A model generated the notes under the pieces. That model searched no databases. It was not told where the DNA came from and was given only the letters and a program-made list of their open reading frames with translations. From assembly GCF_000633255.1 (NCBI RefSeq), contig NZ_AYMJ01000031.1:557539-621538 (forward strand): a stretch of 64,000 nucleotides of DNA, given 5' to 3'. Below are positions 28,801 to 34,494 of the stretch, piece after piece. This stretch comes from Pseudomonas sp. H1h. GTDB taxonomy: Bacteria > Pseudomonadota > Gammaproteobacteria > Pseudomonadales > Pseudomonadaceae. Positions within the stretch are counted from its first letter, which is position 1. Each line of letters begins with the position of its first letter. Both the position numbers and the translations under genes were made by a program.

Positions 28801-29829
28801 GAAGCGATGCCGCCGGAGCTGGCGCATCAGTGGCTGTTGCGTTATCCGCAGATCGGTCTGGTCAACGCCTACGGTCCGGCGGAATGTTCCGATGACGTGG
28901 CGTTCTTCCGTGTCGATATGGCTTCGACTCGCGGCAGTTACTTGCCGATCGGTACGCCGACCGACAACAACTTGCTGTACCTGGTCGATGGCGCGCTGGA
29001 ACTGGTGCCGTTGGGAGCGGTGGGTGAGTTGTGCGTGGCCGGTACCGGCGTCGGTCGCGGTTACGTCGGCGATCCGCTGCGCACCGCGCCGGTGTTCGTG
29101 CCGAACCCGTTCGGCGCGCCGGGCGAACGTCTGTATCGCACTGGTGACCTGGCGCGCCGTCGCAGTGACGGTGTGCTGGAGTACGTCGGCCGGGTCGACC
29201 ATCAGGTGAAGATTCGCGGCTACCGCATCGAACTGGGCGAGATCGAGGCGCGTCTGCACGAACAACCGGAAGTCCGCGATGCGGCGGTCGGTGTGCAGGA
29301 AGGGGTCAATGGCAAGCATCTGGTCGGTTATCTGGTCGCCGCCGACACTGCGCTGAATCCGAGCGAACGCCTGGAGCGAATCAAGCAGCGCCTGCGCAGC
29401 GAGCTGCCGGAGTACATGGTGCCGCTGCATTGGTTGTGGCTGGATCAACTGCCGCACAACGCCAATGGCAAACTCGACCGCAAGGCCCTGCCGGCGCTGG
29501 AGATTGGCCAGCTGCAGAGCCAGGATTACCTGGCCCCGCGCAATGAGCTGGAACAGACCCTGGCCGATATCTGGGCCGAGGTGCTCAAGGTCGACAAGGT
29601 CGGTGTACGCGACAACTTCTTCGAGTTGGGCGGTCACTCGCTGCTCGCCACGCAGATCGCCTCGCGGGTACAGAAAACCCTGCAACGCGACGTGCCGCTG
29701 CGAGCGATGTTCGAGTGCAGCACGGTGCAGGAACTGGCCGAGTACATTGAGGGCTTGGCGGTCAGCGACATCACCGAGGACAAAGTGGATCGGTTGAATG
29801 ATCTGATGGCGGAACTGGAAGGCTTTTAA
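16831..29829 (+). CDS. pvdL: Pyoverdine chromophore non-ribosomal peptide synthetase PvdL
   Basis: PvdL starts pyoverdine assembly, building the acylated Glu-D-Tyr-Dab tripeptide that becomes the chromophore. The 4332-residue protein reads: acyl-ligase of the FAAL kind (about 10-565; YTSGSTALPKG, WLPLYHDMGLIGG), carrier T1 (Ser611), C1 (HHIIADG from His802), A1 (YTSGSTGQPKG near 1274), T2 (Ser1666), C2 (HHIVTEG from 1858), A2 (YTSGSTGKPKG near 2337), T3 (Ser2737), epimerase E (IHHLVVDG near 2912), C3 (NHHILIDAW near 3389), A3 (YTSGSTGLPKG near 3874) and T4 (Ser4270). There is no thioesterase, so the chain passes to another synthetase. The single E domain follows A2, as expected for D-Tyr. AGGAAA precedes the ATG. 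A PvdS box lies upstream and a terminator downstream. C2 and C3 deviate from the HHxxxDG motif. Confidence 0.97.
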   Translation: MTDAFELPSTLVQALQRRAARTPDQLALRFLAENAEQAVVLSYRELDQRARRIAAALQAEAEFGDRAVLLFPSGPDYVAAFFGCLYAGVIAVPAYPPESARRHHQERLLSIIADAEPRLLLTSADLRDALQQIEGAPPLLCVDTLDSALAEHWVEPNLPQDHIAFLQYTSGSTALPKGVQVSHGNLVANELLIRHGFGIDVNPDDVIVSWLPLYHDMGLIGGLLQPIFSGVPCILMSPAYFLGRPLRWLEAISEYGGTISGGPDFAYRLCSERVSESALERLDLSRWRVAYSGSEPIRLDTLERFAEKFTACGFSEDSFMASYGLAEATLFVAGTPRGTGIPALRVDDQALAQNRAEPGDGSPIMSCGVSQPDHAVLIADPVTLKEQPDSLVGEVWAAGPSIAHGYWRNPEASAKTFVQHAGQTWLRTGDLGFIRDGELFITGRLKDMLIVRGHNLYPQDIEQTVEREVEVVRKGRVAAFAVSQDGEEGIGIAAEISRSVQKILPPEALIKAIRQAVAEAYQEAPSVVVLLNPGALPKTSSGKLQRSACRNRLADGSLDSYAVFPSASEATENPGASASGLEALIGKIWAEQLSVKQVNADDHFFLLGGNSIAATQVIAKVREELDLELNLRLLFEAPTLAAFAAAVAQQQHNGGSAQGEITALARTEAMPQSLAQNRLWITWQLDPQSSAYNIPGALRLRGELDEEALRASFQQLFERHESLRTRFFERDGVALQHVDAASEFNLQLIDISDLPAHEREARAQQIREDEARTQFDLEKGPLLWVTLVRLDDEDHQLLVTLHHIIADGWSLNVLIDEFSRLYAAASQGQRADLAPLPTQYADYGSWQRQWLAQGEGERQLSYWKAQLGDEHPVLELATDHPRSARQLYSAARHSVRLGVSLSDAIRQTAQAHQSTPFMLLLAAFQSLLHRYSGQRDIRIGVPNANRPRLETQGLIGFFINTQVLRAEVDSRLSFVELLAQTRQASLGAQANQDLPFEQLLEAFPQAREQGLFQVMFNHQQRDLSALKRLPGLLAEELPWHSREAKFDLQLHSEEDRNGRLTLSFDYADELFEAATIERLAEHFSNLLRAVCEQPLQAIGDLQMLTPCEHEQQQAWSVAPCTPAQQWLPELLNEQARQTPERTALVWDGGSLDFAELHAQANRLAHYLRDKGVGPDVCVAIAAERSPQLLIGLLAIIKAGGAYVPLDPDYPAERLAYMLSDSGVELLLTQTALLDRLPASEGVSVIAMDTLHLENWPSQAPGLHLHGDNLAYVIYTSGSTGQPKGVGNTHAALAERLQWMQNTYRLNDADVLMQKAPISFDVSVWECFWPLITGARLLIAAPGEHRDPHRIAQLVQEYGVTTLHFVPPLLSLFIDEPLSAECTRLRRVFSGGEALPAELRNRVLAQLPAVQLHNRYGPTETAINVTHWHCTSADGERSPIGRPLGNVVCRVLDADLNPVPAGVPGELCISGIGLARGYLGRPALTAERFVVDPLGEQGARLYRTGDRARWTSDGVIEYLGRLDQQVKLRGFRVEPEEIEARLLAQDGIAQAVVLVRETAAGAQLIGYFTALDASEDQDAQIARLKTALAAELPEYMVPAQLMRLAQMPLSPSGKLDRRALPEPHWQVREHVEPVTELEQQIAAIWREVLGLAQVGLRDDFFALGGHSLLATQIISRTRQACDVELPLRALFEHSELADFAEQIRLIQASGRTNKQPPIDKVDRSKPVPLSYSQQRMWFLWQMEPDSPAYNVGGMARLRGVLHVERFEAALQALILRHETLRTTFPSVDGVARQQVHAETGVRMGWKDFSKLAAEQREQKVQQLADEEAHLPFDLETGPLLRACLVKTAEHEHYFVLTLHHIVTEGWAMDIFARELSALYEAFVDDRDSPLEPLPVQYLDYSVWQRNWLESGERQRQLDYWTAQLGREHPLLELPGDRPRPPVQSHQGELFRFDLSDDLAARVRAFNAQNGLTLFMTMTAALATLLYRYSGQTDLRIGAPVANRIRPESEALIGAFLNTQVLRCQLDGQMSVGELFEQVRHTVIEGQSHQDLPFDHLVEALQPPRSAAYNPLFQVMCNVQRWEFQQSRMLAGMTVEYLANDARATKFDLNLEVTDLDHRLGCCLTYSTDLFDEPTIARMAQHWRNLLEALIADPQQRLSQLPLLAAPEQQQLLDSLGVEPGEHRLDQCLHHLFAEQALARKDAPALTFAGQTLSYAELDARANRLAWALRERGVGPQVRVGLALERSLEMVVGLLAILKAGGAYVPLDPEYPLDRLHYMIEDSRIGLLLSDRAMFNALGDLPPSVARWCLEEDSAALADYPASELPFISLPQHQAYLIYTSGSTGKPKGVVVSHGEIAMHCQAVIARFGMRPDDCELHFYSINFDAATERLLVPLLSGAQVVLRAQGQWDAEEICGLIREHRINILGFTPSYGSQLAQFLATQHEILPVRMIITGGEALTGEHLQRIRAAFKPSLFFNAYGPTETVVMPLASLAPQVLEEGAGSVPIGSVIGDRVAYILDADLALVPQGATGELCVGGAGLAQGYHDRPGISAERFVADPFAANGARMYRTGDLVRQRADGLVEYLGRIDHQVKIRGFRIELGEIETRLLDHASIREAVVLALDTPSGKQLVAYLVTDVAEQGAVQQAELREALKSHLKLQLPDYMVPTHLILLASMPLTANGKLDRRALPAPDPELNRQDYVAPSNELEQTLAQIWCEVLNVEQVGLNDNFFELGGDSILSIQVVSRARQQGIHFSPRDLFQHQTVQTLAGVASRSEQVTAEQGLVSGESALTPIQHWFFDTEIPERQHWNQALLLEPSVTLQAHRLEQALLVVIEQHDALRLRFTEANREWHATHQPVSDAAVLWQVRVTSMDKCEALFADAQRSLDLENGPLVRALLVDGPEGQQRLFIAIHHLVVDGVSWRVLLDDLQTVYRQLDAEQSVKLPAKTSAFKDWAARLQAYAGSESLREELRWWQTQLAGPSAELPCENPQGGRQNRHAQTVSVRLDAERTQQLLQQAPRAYRTQVNDLLLTALARVLCRWSGQPSALIQLEGHGRETLFDEIDLTRTVGWFTSAYPLRLTPHNIEEAAGQGASIKAIKEQLRGVPHKGLGYGVLRYLADELSQRSMAALPNAPVTFNYLGQFDQSFGSDALFRPLDEAVGAAHDPQAPLPNELSIDSQVYGGELLLRWTFSAERHDAQTINELADAYLGELQSLIAHCLQDAAGGLTPSDFPLAKLTQAQLDALPVPAAHIEDVYPLTPMQEGMLLHTLLEPGTGLYYMQDRYRINSELDPQRFAQAWQAVVARHEALRASFCWNVGEDMLQVIHTPGRTPIEYLDWSAVAEDEQEPQLQALLKSEREAGFDLLNQAPFHLRLIKVGAARYWFMMSNHHILIDAWCRSLLMNDFFEIYTALGEGREAQLSLPPRYRDYIGWLQRQSLAEARQWWQQNLQGFERTTPIPSDRPFLREHAGESGGMIVGDRYTRLDVEDGARLRELAQAHQLTINTFAQAAWALVLRRLSGDRDVLFGVTVAGRPVDMPEMQRTVGLFINSIALRVKMPEDDQRSSVRQWLSGLLDSNMQLREYEYLPLVNIQEQSELPKGQPLFDSLFVFENAPVEVSVLDRAQSLNATSDSGRTHTNFPLTAVCYPGDDLGLHLSYDQRYFDESTIERMLGEFKRLLLALVDGFHGDMADLPLLGSDEQQFLLHGCNQSAHDYPLEQSYVALFEAQVAAHPQRIAATCLDQQLSYAELNHNANRLGHALVAAGVQMDQPVALLAERNLDLLGMIIGSFKAGAGYLPLDPGLPSQRLQRIIELSRTPLLVCTQACREQAQTLLDEFSCANRPRLLVWEEVQALATALQNPGIYSGPDNLAYVIYTSGSTGLPKGVMVEQRGMLNNQLSKVPYLKLTDADVIAQTASQSFDISVWQFLAAPLFGARVDIVPNTIAHDPQGLLVHVQAQGITVLESVPSLIQGMLATERLSLDGLRWMLPTGEAMPPELAHQWLLRYPQIGLVNAYGPAECSDDVAFFRVDMASTRGSYLPIGTPTDNNLLYLVDGALELVPLGAVGELCVAGTGVGRGYVGDPLRTAPVFVPNPFGAPGERLYRTGDLARRRSDGVLEYVGRVDHQVKIRGYRIELGEIEARLHEQPEVRDAAVGVQEGVNGKHLVGYLVAADTALNPSERLERIKQRLRSELPEYMVPLHWLWLDQLPHNANGKLDRKALPALEIGQLQSQDYLAPRNELEQTLADIWAEVLKVDKVGVRDNFFELGGHSLLATQIASRVQKTLQRDVPLRAMFECSTVQELAEYIEGLAVSDITEDKVDRLNDLMAELEGF

Positions 29830-29851
29830 TCTCCAGCGTCTGCCGCGGCCG

Positions 29852-29930
29852 CTTCGCGAGCAGGCTCGCTCCCGCAGGGGTTTTGTGTCGATCACAGATC
29901 CCTTGTGGGAACGGGCTTGCTCGCGAAGGC
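29852..29930. repeat. REPIN downstream of pvdL
   Basis: Inverted pair of REP units: TTCGCGAGCAGGCTCGCTCC on the left and a variant right unit, GGGAACGGGCTTGCTCGCGAA. The right unit differs at a few stem positions, so the pair is imperfect. Confidence 0.92.
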
Positions 29931-29990
29931 GTCAGTGAATTCAACACAATAAACCGGCATATTCACGTACACATCCAGGGTTGACGATCC

Positions 29991-30025
29991 AGAACCGGCA
30001 GCTCAGTCTGCCGGTTCTCTTTTTT
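29991..30025 (+). terminator. Rho-independent terminator after pvdL
   Basis: A perfect 11-bp stem (AGAACCGGCAG, 6-base loop CTCAGT) is followed by a run of T. It ends the pvdL transcript only about 17 bases before the next start codon, so the following hydrolase gene either uses a promoter hidden in the hairpin region or depends on readthrough. Confidence 0.88.
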
Positions 30026-30041
30026 GTCGCGGGGGTGGTCG

Positions 30042-30866
30042 ATGCCTTTTTTCAGGGTTGACGGACAAGCGCTGCACTACATTGATCAAGGCACCGGCCC
30101 GGCCGTCATGCTGGCAGGCAGTTATCTGTGGGACAGCGCCATGTGGGCACCGCAGATCGCAGCGCTGGCGCCGCACTATCGGGTGATCGCACTGGACCTT
30201 TGGGGCCATGGTGAGTCGGGACGGTTACCTGAAGGCACGGCATCACTGGATGACATTGCCCGTCAGGCGCAGGCCTTGCTCGATCATCTGGATATCGATC
30301 AGGTCACTCTGGTCGGGCTGTCGGTCGGCGGCATGTGGGGCGTGCGCCTGGCGTTGTCGGCACCGCAGCGGCTCAACGGCCTGGTGCTGATGGACACTTA
30401 CGTCGGCGTGGAGCCTGAGCCAACGCGTCAGTACTACTTCTCGCTGTTCAAGCAGATCGAAGAAAGCGGCGAAATTTCCGAGCAGTTGCTCGACATTGTC
30501 GTACCGATTTTCTTCCGCCCAGGCATCGATCCACAGTCGGCGCTGTATCAGGGCTTCCGCGCCAAACTGGCGGCTTACACCACTGATCGCCTGCGCGAAA
30601 GCATTGTGCCGATGGGGCGTATCACGTTCAGTCGTGATGATCTGTTGCCGCGTCTGGGCGAATTGAATGCCGCGACCACGCTGGTGCTGTGCGGCGATCA
30701 GGACAAACCGCGACCGCCGTCGGAGGCGCAGGAAATGGCCGAGTTGATTGGTTGTCCGTGGGCGCTGGTGCCGGAGGCGGGGCATATCTCCAGTCTGGAG
30801 AACCCGGAGTTTGTGAACGAGGTGTTGTTTACCTTCCTCAGCGAGCGCAACCGGCGCACCGAGTAA
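30042..30866 (+). CDS. Alpha/beta hydrolase
   Basis: The 274-residue protein is a standard alpha/beta hydrolase with nucleophile elbow GLSVGG, an acidic residue in LCGDQDKPRPP and a histidine in EAGHISSLENP, plus the oxyanion strand AGSYLWDSAMW. It resembles the 3-oxoadipate enol-lactonase / esterase group more than type II thioesterases, so it is not an obvious stand-in for PvdG. It is cytoplasmic, with no signal peptide. The ATG at 30042 follows GGGGGTGG; an upstream TTG at 30024 is inside the terminator tail and rejected. It directly follows the pvdL terminator. The substrate is unknown. Confidence 0.82.
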   Translation: MPFFRVDGQALHYIDQGTGPAVMLAGSYLWDSAMWAPQIAALAPHYRVIALDLWGHGESGRLPEGTASLDDIARQAQALLDHLDIDQVTLVGLSVGGMWGVRLALSAPQRLNGLVLMDTYVGVEPEPTRQYYFSLFKQIEESGEISEQLLDIVVPIFFRPGIDPQSALYQGFRAKLAAYTTDRLRESIVPMGRITFSRDDLLPRLGELNAATTLVLCGDQDKPRPPSEAQEMAELIGCPWALVPEAGHISSLENPEFVNEVLFTFLSERNRRTE

Positions 30867-30888
30867 TCGTTCTTCGTCGGAACGCCGC

Positions 30889-30965
30889 CCCGCAAACAAG
30901 CTCGCTGCCACAATGGCTCTGCGTATACAGAACCAAGTGTGGGAGCGAGCCTGCTCGCGAAAAGG
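30889..30965. repeat. REPIN between convergent hydrolase and dsbG genes
   Basis: The right unit GTGGGAGCGAGCCTGCTCGCGAA is canonical; the left unit (CAAACAAGCTCGCTGCCAC) has several substitutions, so this looks like an older, decayed pair. Confidence 0.88.
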
Positions 30966-30992
30966 CCGCTTCAGGCAATAAAGAATCCGACG

Positions 30993-31763
30993 TTACTTAG
31001 GCCCAAGAATCTTCGCCAACTTATCCGGCGACGGCGCGCCTTGTTGCTGTTGCAGCTCACCCTTGTCATCCATGTAGAAAATCGCCGGAGTCGCCTGCAA
31101 CTCCAGGTCTTCCATCAACTGCATGTTGGCCGCCAGTTTGGTCTGCACCGCAGGTGGAATGTTCTTCAATGGTTTTAGCGAACTTTCCTTGCCCGCCTTC
31201 TCGTGCTCTTCCAGGGCCTTGGCCGGATCCTTCGCCGCCAGCAATGCGGCGGATTTCGCCGGGCTGTCTTCGCGGATGATCCCGACCATGATGTGCCGCA
31301 ACTGCACCTTGCCGGCCTTGACCCATGGACGGGCCTGTTCCCAGAACATGTTGCAGTACGGGCAATTCGGATCGCTGAACAGGTACACGGTGCGCGGTGC
31401 ATCCTTGTTGCCGTCCTGAATCCAGTTGCTGGCTTCGAACTTGCCCCAGATTTCCTTGGCCATCGGCGCGTAGACCAGTTTCTGCAACGGCTCGCTGCTC
31501 AAGTCCTTGCCGTCGGCGTCGTACAGATTGCCCAGCAACACATGTTGGCCGTCCGGCGTCAGGTACAACGCCATGCCTCGGTTCTGATACTGCGCCGCAT
31601 AACCGCGCAAACCGTCCGGGGCGTCGAACTGGCCGACGATTTTTGCGCCCTTGGCTTCGATCTGCTTGATCGCGGCGGGCAATTCTTCGGCGGCCTGTAG
31701 CGACGGCAGGTGCAGCAGGGCAGTGCCCAGAGTCAGCGTCAGCAGGTGGCGGAGGCGGGGCAT
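30993..31763 (-). CDS. dsbG: Thiol:disulfide isomerase DsbG
   Basis: DsbG is a periplasmic dimeric protein that reduces sulfenylated or misbridged cysteines and is kept reduced by DsbD. The 256-residue protein has a signal peptide (RHLLTLTLGTALLHLPSLQA), an N-terminal dimerisation region (residues about 25-105) and a thioredoxin-like domain with LFSDPNCPYCNMFW (Cys134-Pro-Tyr-Cys137) and the cis-proline loop LQATPAIFYMDD. The CPYC active site is the one typical of DsbG. Its start overlaps the end of the upstream dsbE-like gene by 25 bases. It is the last gene of the three-gene dsbD-dsbE-dsbG operon. Confidence 0.93.
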   Translation of the reverse strand: MPRLRHLLTLTLGTALLHLPSLQAAEELPAAIKQIEAKGAKIVGQFDAPDGLRGYAAQYQNRGMALYLTPDGQHVLLGNLYDADGKDLSSEPLQKLVYAPMAKEIWGKFEASNWIQDGNKDAPRTVYLFSDPNCPYCNMFWEQARPWVKAGKVQLRHIMVGIIREDSPAKSAALLAAKDPAKALEEHEKAGKESSLKPLKNIPPAVQTKLAANMQLMEDLELQATPAIFYMDDKGELQQQQGAPSPDKLAKILGPK

Positions 31764-32608
31764 GGCAGTTTCCTTGCAGAGGTGGCCGGTGCGGCGGATG
31801 GGTTCGCAATGTCGAAATTTTCCAGGGCGCGGGCCAGGCTGGCGTTCGACAACTCGCCCAGATGGCTGGTCAACAGTCGTCCATCCGGGCTATAGAACAG
31901 CGTAGTCGGCAGCGCCATGGAACCCACGGCCTGACCGAGTCGGCCGCTGCGGTCGAACAGCACATTGTTCAGGCTCAGGCCCTGGGTTTCGAGAAAGGTG
32001 GCAACGCTTTGCATGCTTTCGGCCTGATTGACGAACAGAAAGGTCAGGTCCGGGCGTTGTTGCTGGGCGCTTTCCAGCACCGGCATTTCGCGCCGACACG
32101 GTGGGCACCAGGTCGCCCACAGGTTGATCACCAGCGGACCGCCTTGATAATCGCTGAGCTGGATGGTCTCCCCGGCGGCGTTGCGCAGGGTGATCTCCGG
32201 CAGGCGGGTGCCTTGCTCGTAGATGTTCAACGACAGGGTCGCCAACAGCCAGAACAGCACACCGCTGGCCACGCCAAAACCCAGCGGCCGACGCAGGCCC
32301 GGGCGGCGCCAGCCGCGATACAACGCCGCAAGTAACAGCACGATCACCCCCGGCCAGGCGAGAAAACCGCCATCGCGCAGGTCGATGATCTGCCACGGAT
32401 CGTTGCGATAGTGGCCCCAATACAGCGCGACAAACGCCACGCGCGCGGCGAGCATGCCGAGCAGAAACAGACTGAACAGCGCCGACTCGGGGTTATCGCC
32501 GCCACGCTTGGCCACCCGCCAGCCGACAAAGGTCGCCAGCGCCAAGGCACTGATCAGCAGCAGGTGGTTAAGCGCGATGGCAAAGGTGCCGAGGGTGAAC
32601 GTCAGCAT
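31739..32608 (-). CDS. dsbE: Membrane-anchored TlpA/DsbE-type thioredoxin with Lgt-like N-terminal domain
   Basis: The 289-residue protein has two parts. Residues 1-130 hold about four hydrophobic helices that resemble the start of prolipoprotein diacylglyceryl transferase (AARVAFVALYWGHYRNDPW, DGGFLAWPG), but the catalytic part of Lgt is missing. Residues 135-270 form a TlpA/ResA thioredoxin domain with WATWCPPCRREMP (Cys168-Pro-Pro-Cys171) and the cis-proline loop SMALPTTLFYS. It should be a membrane-tethered periplasmic reductase fed by DsbD. The start codon overlaps the dsbD stop by one base (TAATG), so translation is coupled. The corresponding P. aeruginosa gene is called dsbE in the dsbDEG cluster. 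Confidence 0.87.
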   Translation of the reverse strand: MLTFTLGTFAIALNHLLLISALALATFVGWRVAKRGGDNPESALFSLFLLGMLAARVAFVALYWGHYRNDPWQIIDLRDGGFLAWPGVIVLLLAALYRGWRRPGLRRPLGFGVASGVLFWLLATLSLNIYEQGTRLPEITLRNAAGETIQLSDYQGGPLVINLWATWCPPCRREMPVLESAQQQRPDLTFLFVNQAESMQSVATFLETQGLSLNNVLFDRSGRLGQAVGSMALPTTLFYSPDGRLLTSHLGELSNASLARALENFDIANPSAAPATSARKLPCPASATC

Positions 32609-34341
32609 TAATTGGCGTCTCGGGTGGTGGTCCAGCGTTGCAGGAACGTATCGGCATCGACCTCACCGGTGATGCGCTGGTTACGCCGTTCTTCGCCGTC
32701 GGCGCCGATCCAGACAAAACTCGGTGGCCCCGGGACTTTGTAGCGACCGAGCAGCTCGCGGCTGGCGGCATTGTCGGCGGTAACGTCCAGCCGCAGCAGA
32801 CGCACGTCGCTGAGCGCCTGCATGACCTTGTCCTTGCCGAACACTTGTTTCTCCATGACTTTGCACGACACGCACCAGTCGGCGTAGTAATCGAGCAACA
32901 CCCATTGACCCTGGGCCTTGGCGGCATCCAGCTCACGTTGCAGCGCTGCCGGATCCTTGATCGTGGTGAACGCGTCGTGCCCGCTCGGCGTGGCGCTGGC
33001 AACACGGCCGGCGCTGTACACCTGCAGCGGCTGATACGGGTCGTCACTGCCGCCAGCGGCACCGATCATCAACAGGCTGCCCCAAAGACCGAGCAGCAAC
33101 GAACTGGCGCCGAACACTTGGGCGACCCGTCCGAAACCTTCCGATTGTTTCCAGGCGCAGAACGCGGCGATCAACAGCAGCGCGCCGCACAGGCCCAGCC
33201 ATAGGGACGAGTCCAGCACCGGGCGCAACATCAGCAGCGCAGTCGCCAGAAACAGGAAACCGAAGATGCCCTTGAGCAGGTTCATCCACGCCCCGGGTTT
33301 TGGCAGGAAGCGGTTGCCGACGGTCACCAGCAGCAACAGCGGCACACCAATGCCGATGCCCAGCGCGAACAGAATCAGCCCACCGTGCAGCGCGTTGCCG
33401 CTCTGGGCGATGTACAACAGGGCGCCGGCCAGCGGCGCGGTCATGCACGGGCCGACCAGCAGACCGGACAAGGCCCCGAGCACCCCGGCGCCGATCAGGC
33501 TGCCGCCGTTGCGGCTGCGCGAGGCGTGTTCGAGGCGGTCACGCAATGCCACCGGCAATTGCAATTCGAAGAAACCGAACATCGGCAGTGCGAGCACCAC
33601 GAACACTGCGGCAAACGCACCGAGCAGCCATGGATTTTGCAGCCATGCCTGCAGGTTGGCGCCGAGCAGAGAAGCAACCACGCCCATCGCCGCATACACC
33701 AGCGCCATGCAGATCACATAGCTGCTGGCCAGCGCAAAACCACGACGAGGCGTGGCACCACTGCCGACGATCATCCCCGCCAGGATCGGCAACATCGGCA
33801 ACGAGCACGGGGTAAATGCCAGCAACAGGCCAAGGCCGAAGAACACCAGCAGGCTCCAGCCCAACGCGCGTTGCTCAAGGCCGCTGGCCAAGGCTTGATC
33901 CGGTGCTTCAGCGCTGGTCGACGGTGCCGCTTTGCCACCCAGATCGATGACCCGGGTTTGCGGTGGGTAACACAGGCCTGCATCGGCGCAGCCCTGGTAA
34001 CTGACTTTGATCTGACCGCTGGCCGAGGCCGGGACTTTCACCTCCAGCCCCTGGCGATACACTGGCTGTTCACCGAAAAATTCGTCGCTGTGGGACTCGC
34101 CCTCGGGCAGAACCGGCTGTTGCTCGGCTTTGAGGCCGTCGAATTTCAGACGCTTCTGATACAGGTAGTAGCCGTCGGTAATCTGCCAGAAAAGCTGGGT
34201 TTCCCCGGATTCCAGGCGTTCGGAGGTGAGCACGAACGCTTTGTCGACCGGCAGAAATTCCGGTTTGCTCTCGAATGGATTATTTCCCGCCTGGGCCAGG
34301 CCGGAGATCAGCAGTGCAAACAAAAGAAAAAAATGACGCAT
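32608..34341 (-). CDS. dsbD: Thiol:disulfide interchange protein DsbD
   Basis: DsbD carries electrons from cytoplasmic thioredoxin across the inner membrane to periplasmic thiol proteins such as DsbG and DsbE. The 577-residue protein has a signal peptide (RHFFLLFALLISGLAQA), an N-terminal DsbD-alpha domain with the CADAGLCYPP cysteine pair, eight membrane helices with cysteines in FTPCSLPMLP and GPCMTAPLAG, and a C-terminal thioredoxin domain with YADWCVSCKVME. The ATG at 34341 is chosen because it places the signal peptide at the N-terminus; a GTG at 34374 is the alternative. It leads the dsbDEG operon and is divergent from dsbRS. Confidence 0.95.
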   Translation of the reverse strand: MRHFFLLFALLISGLAQAGNNPFESKPEFLPVDKAFVLTSERLESGETQLFWQITDGYYLYQKRLKFDGLKAEQQPVLPEGESHSDEFFGEQPVYRQGLEVKVPASASGQIKVSYQGCADAGLCYPPQTRVIDLGGKAAPSTSAEAPDQALASGLEQRALGWSLLVFFGLGLLLAFTPCSLPMLPILAGMIVGSGATPRRGFALASSYVICMALVYAAMGVVASLLGANLQAWLQNPWLLGAFAAVFVVLALPMFGFFELQLPVALRDRLEHASRSRNGGSLIGAGVLGALSGLLVGPCMTAPLAGALLYIAQSGNALHGGLILFALGIGIGVPLLLLVTVGNRFLPKPGAWMNLLKGIFGFLFLATALLMLRPVLDSSLWLGLCGALLLIAAFCAWKQSEGFGRVAQVFGASSLLLGLWGSLLMIGAAGGSDDPYQPLQVYSAGRVASATPSGHDAFTTIKDPAALQRELDAAKAQGQWVLLDYYADWCVSCKVMEKQVFGKDKVMQALSDVRLLRLDVTADNAASRELLGRYKVPGPPSFVWIGADGEERRNQRITGEVDADTFLQRWTTTRDAN

Positions 34342-34388
34342 GGAGGAGCCTTGTCCCTGTGCAAGTGTGGGCACAATGGTGGATGGCG

Positions 34389-34404
34389 ATTAACCGATGA
34401 TTAA
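34389..34404. promoter_or_regulatory. Candidate response-regulator site between dsbD and dsbR
   Basis: Two ATTAA half-sites (34389-34393 and 34400-34404) lie 11 bases apart, the spacing used by OmpR-family dimers. A second group in the opposite orientation, TTAAT and CTAAT, lies at 34450-34470. DsbR is the obvious candidate to bind; the assignment is inference. Confidence 0.45.
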
Positions 34405-34494
34405 GCGTCACGCCCTTGTCGCTGTTGCGTTGGGCGCCATAATGTCAGCTTAATCGGCCAACGGCCTAATCGGCTTTTTTCTACGGGACTGATC

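Noticed and set aside
18196..29895. Several long antisense open frames within pvdL
   Set aside because: They are shadows of the NRPS reading frame with repeated compositions and no recognisable domains.
30993..31763. DsbC rather than DsbG
   Set aside because: The CPYC active site and the DsbD/DsbE linkage fit DsbG better; DsbC normally has CGYC.
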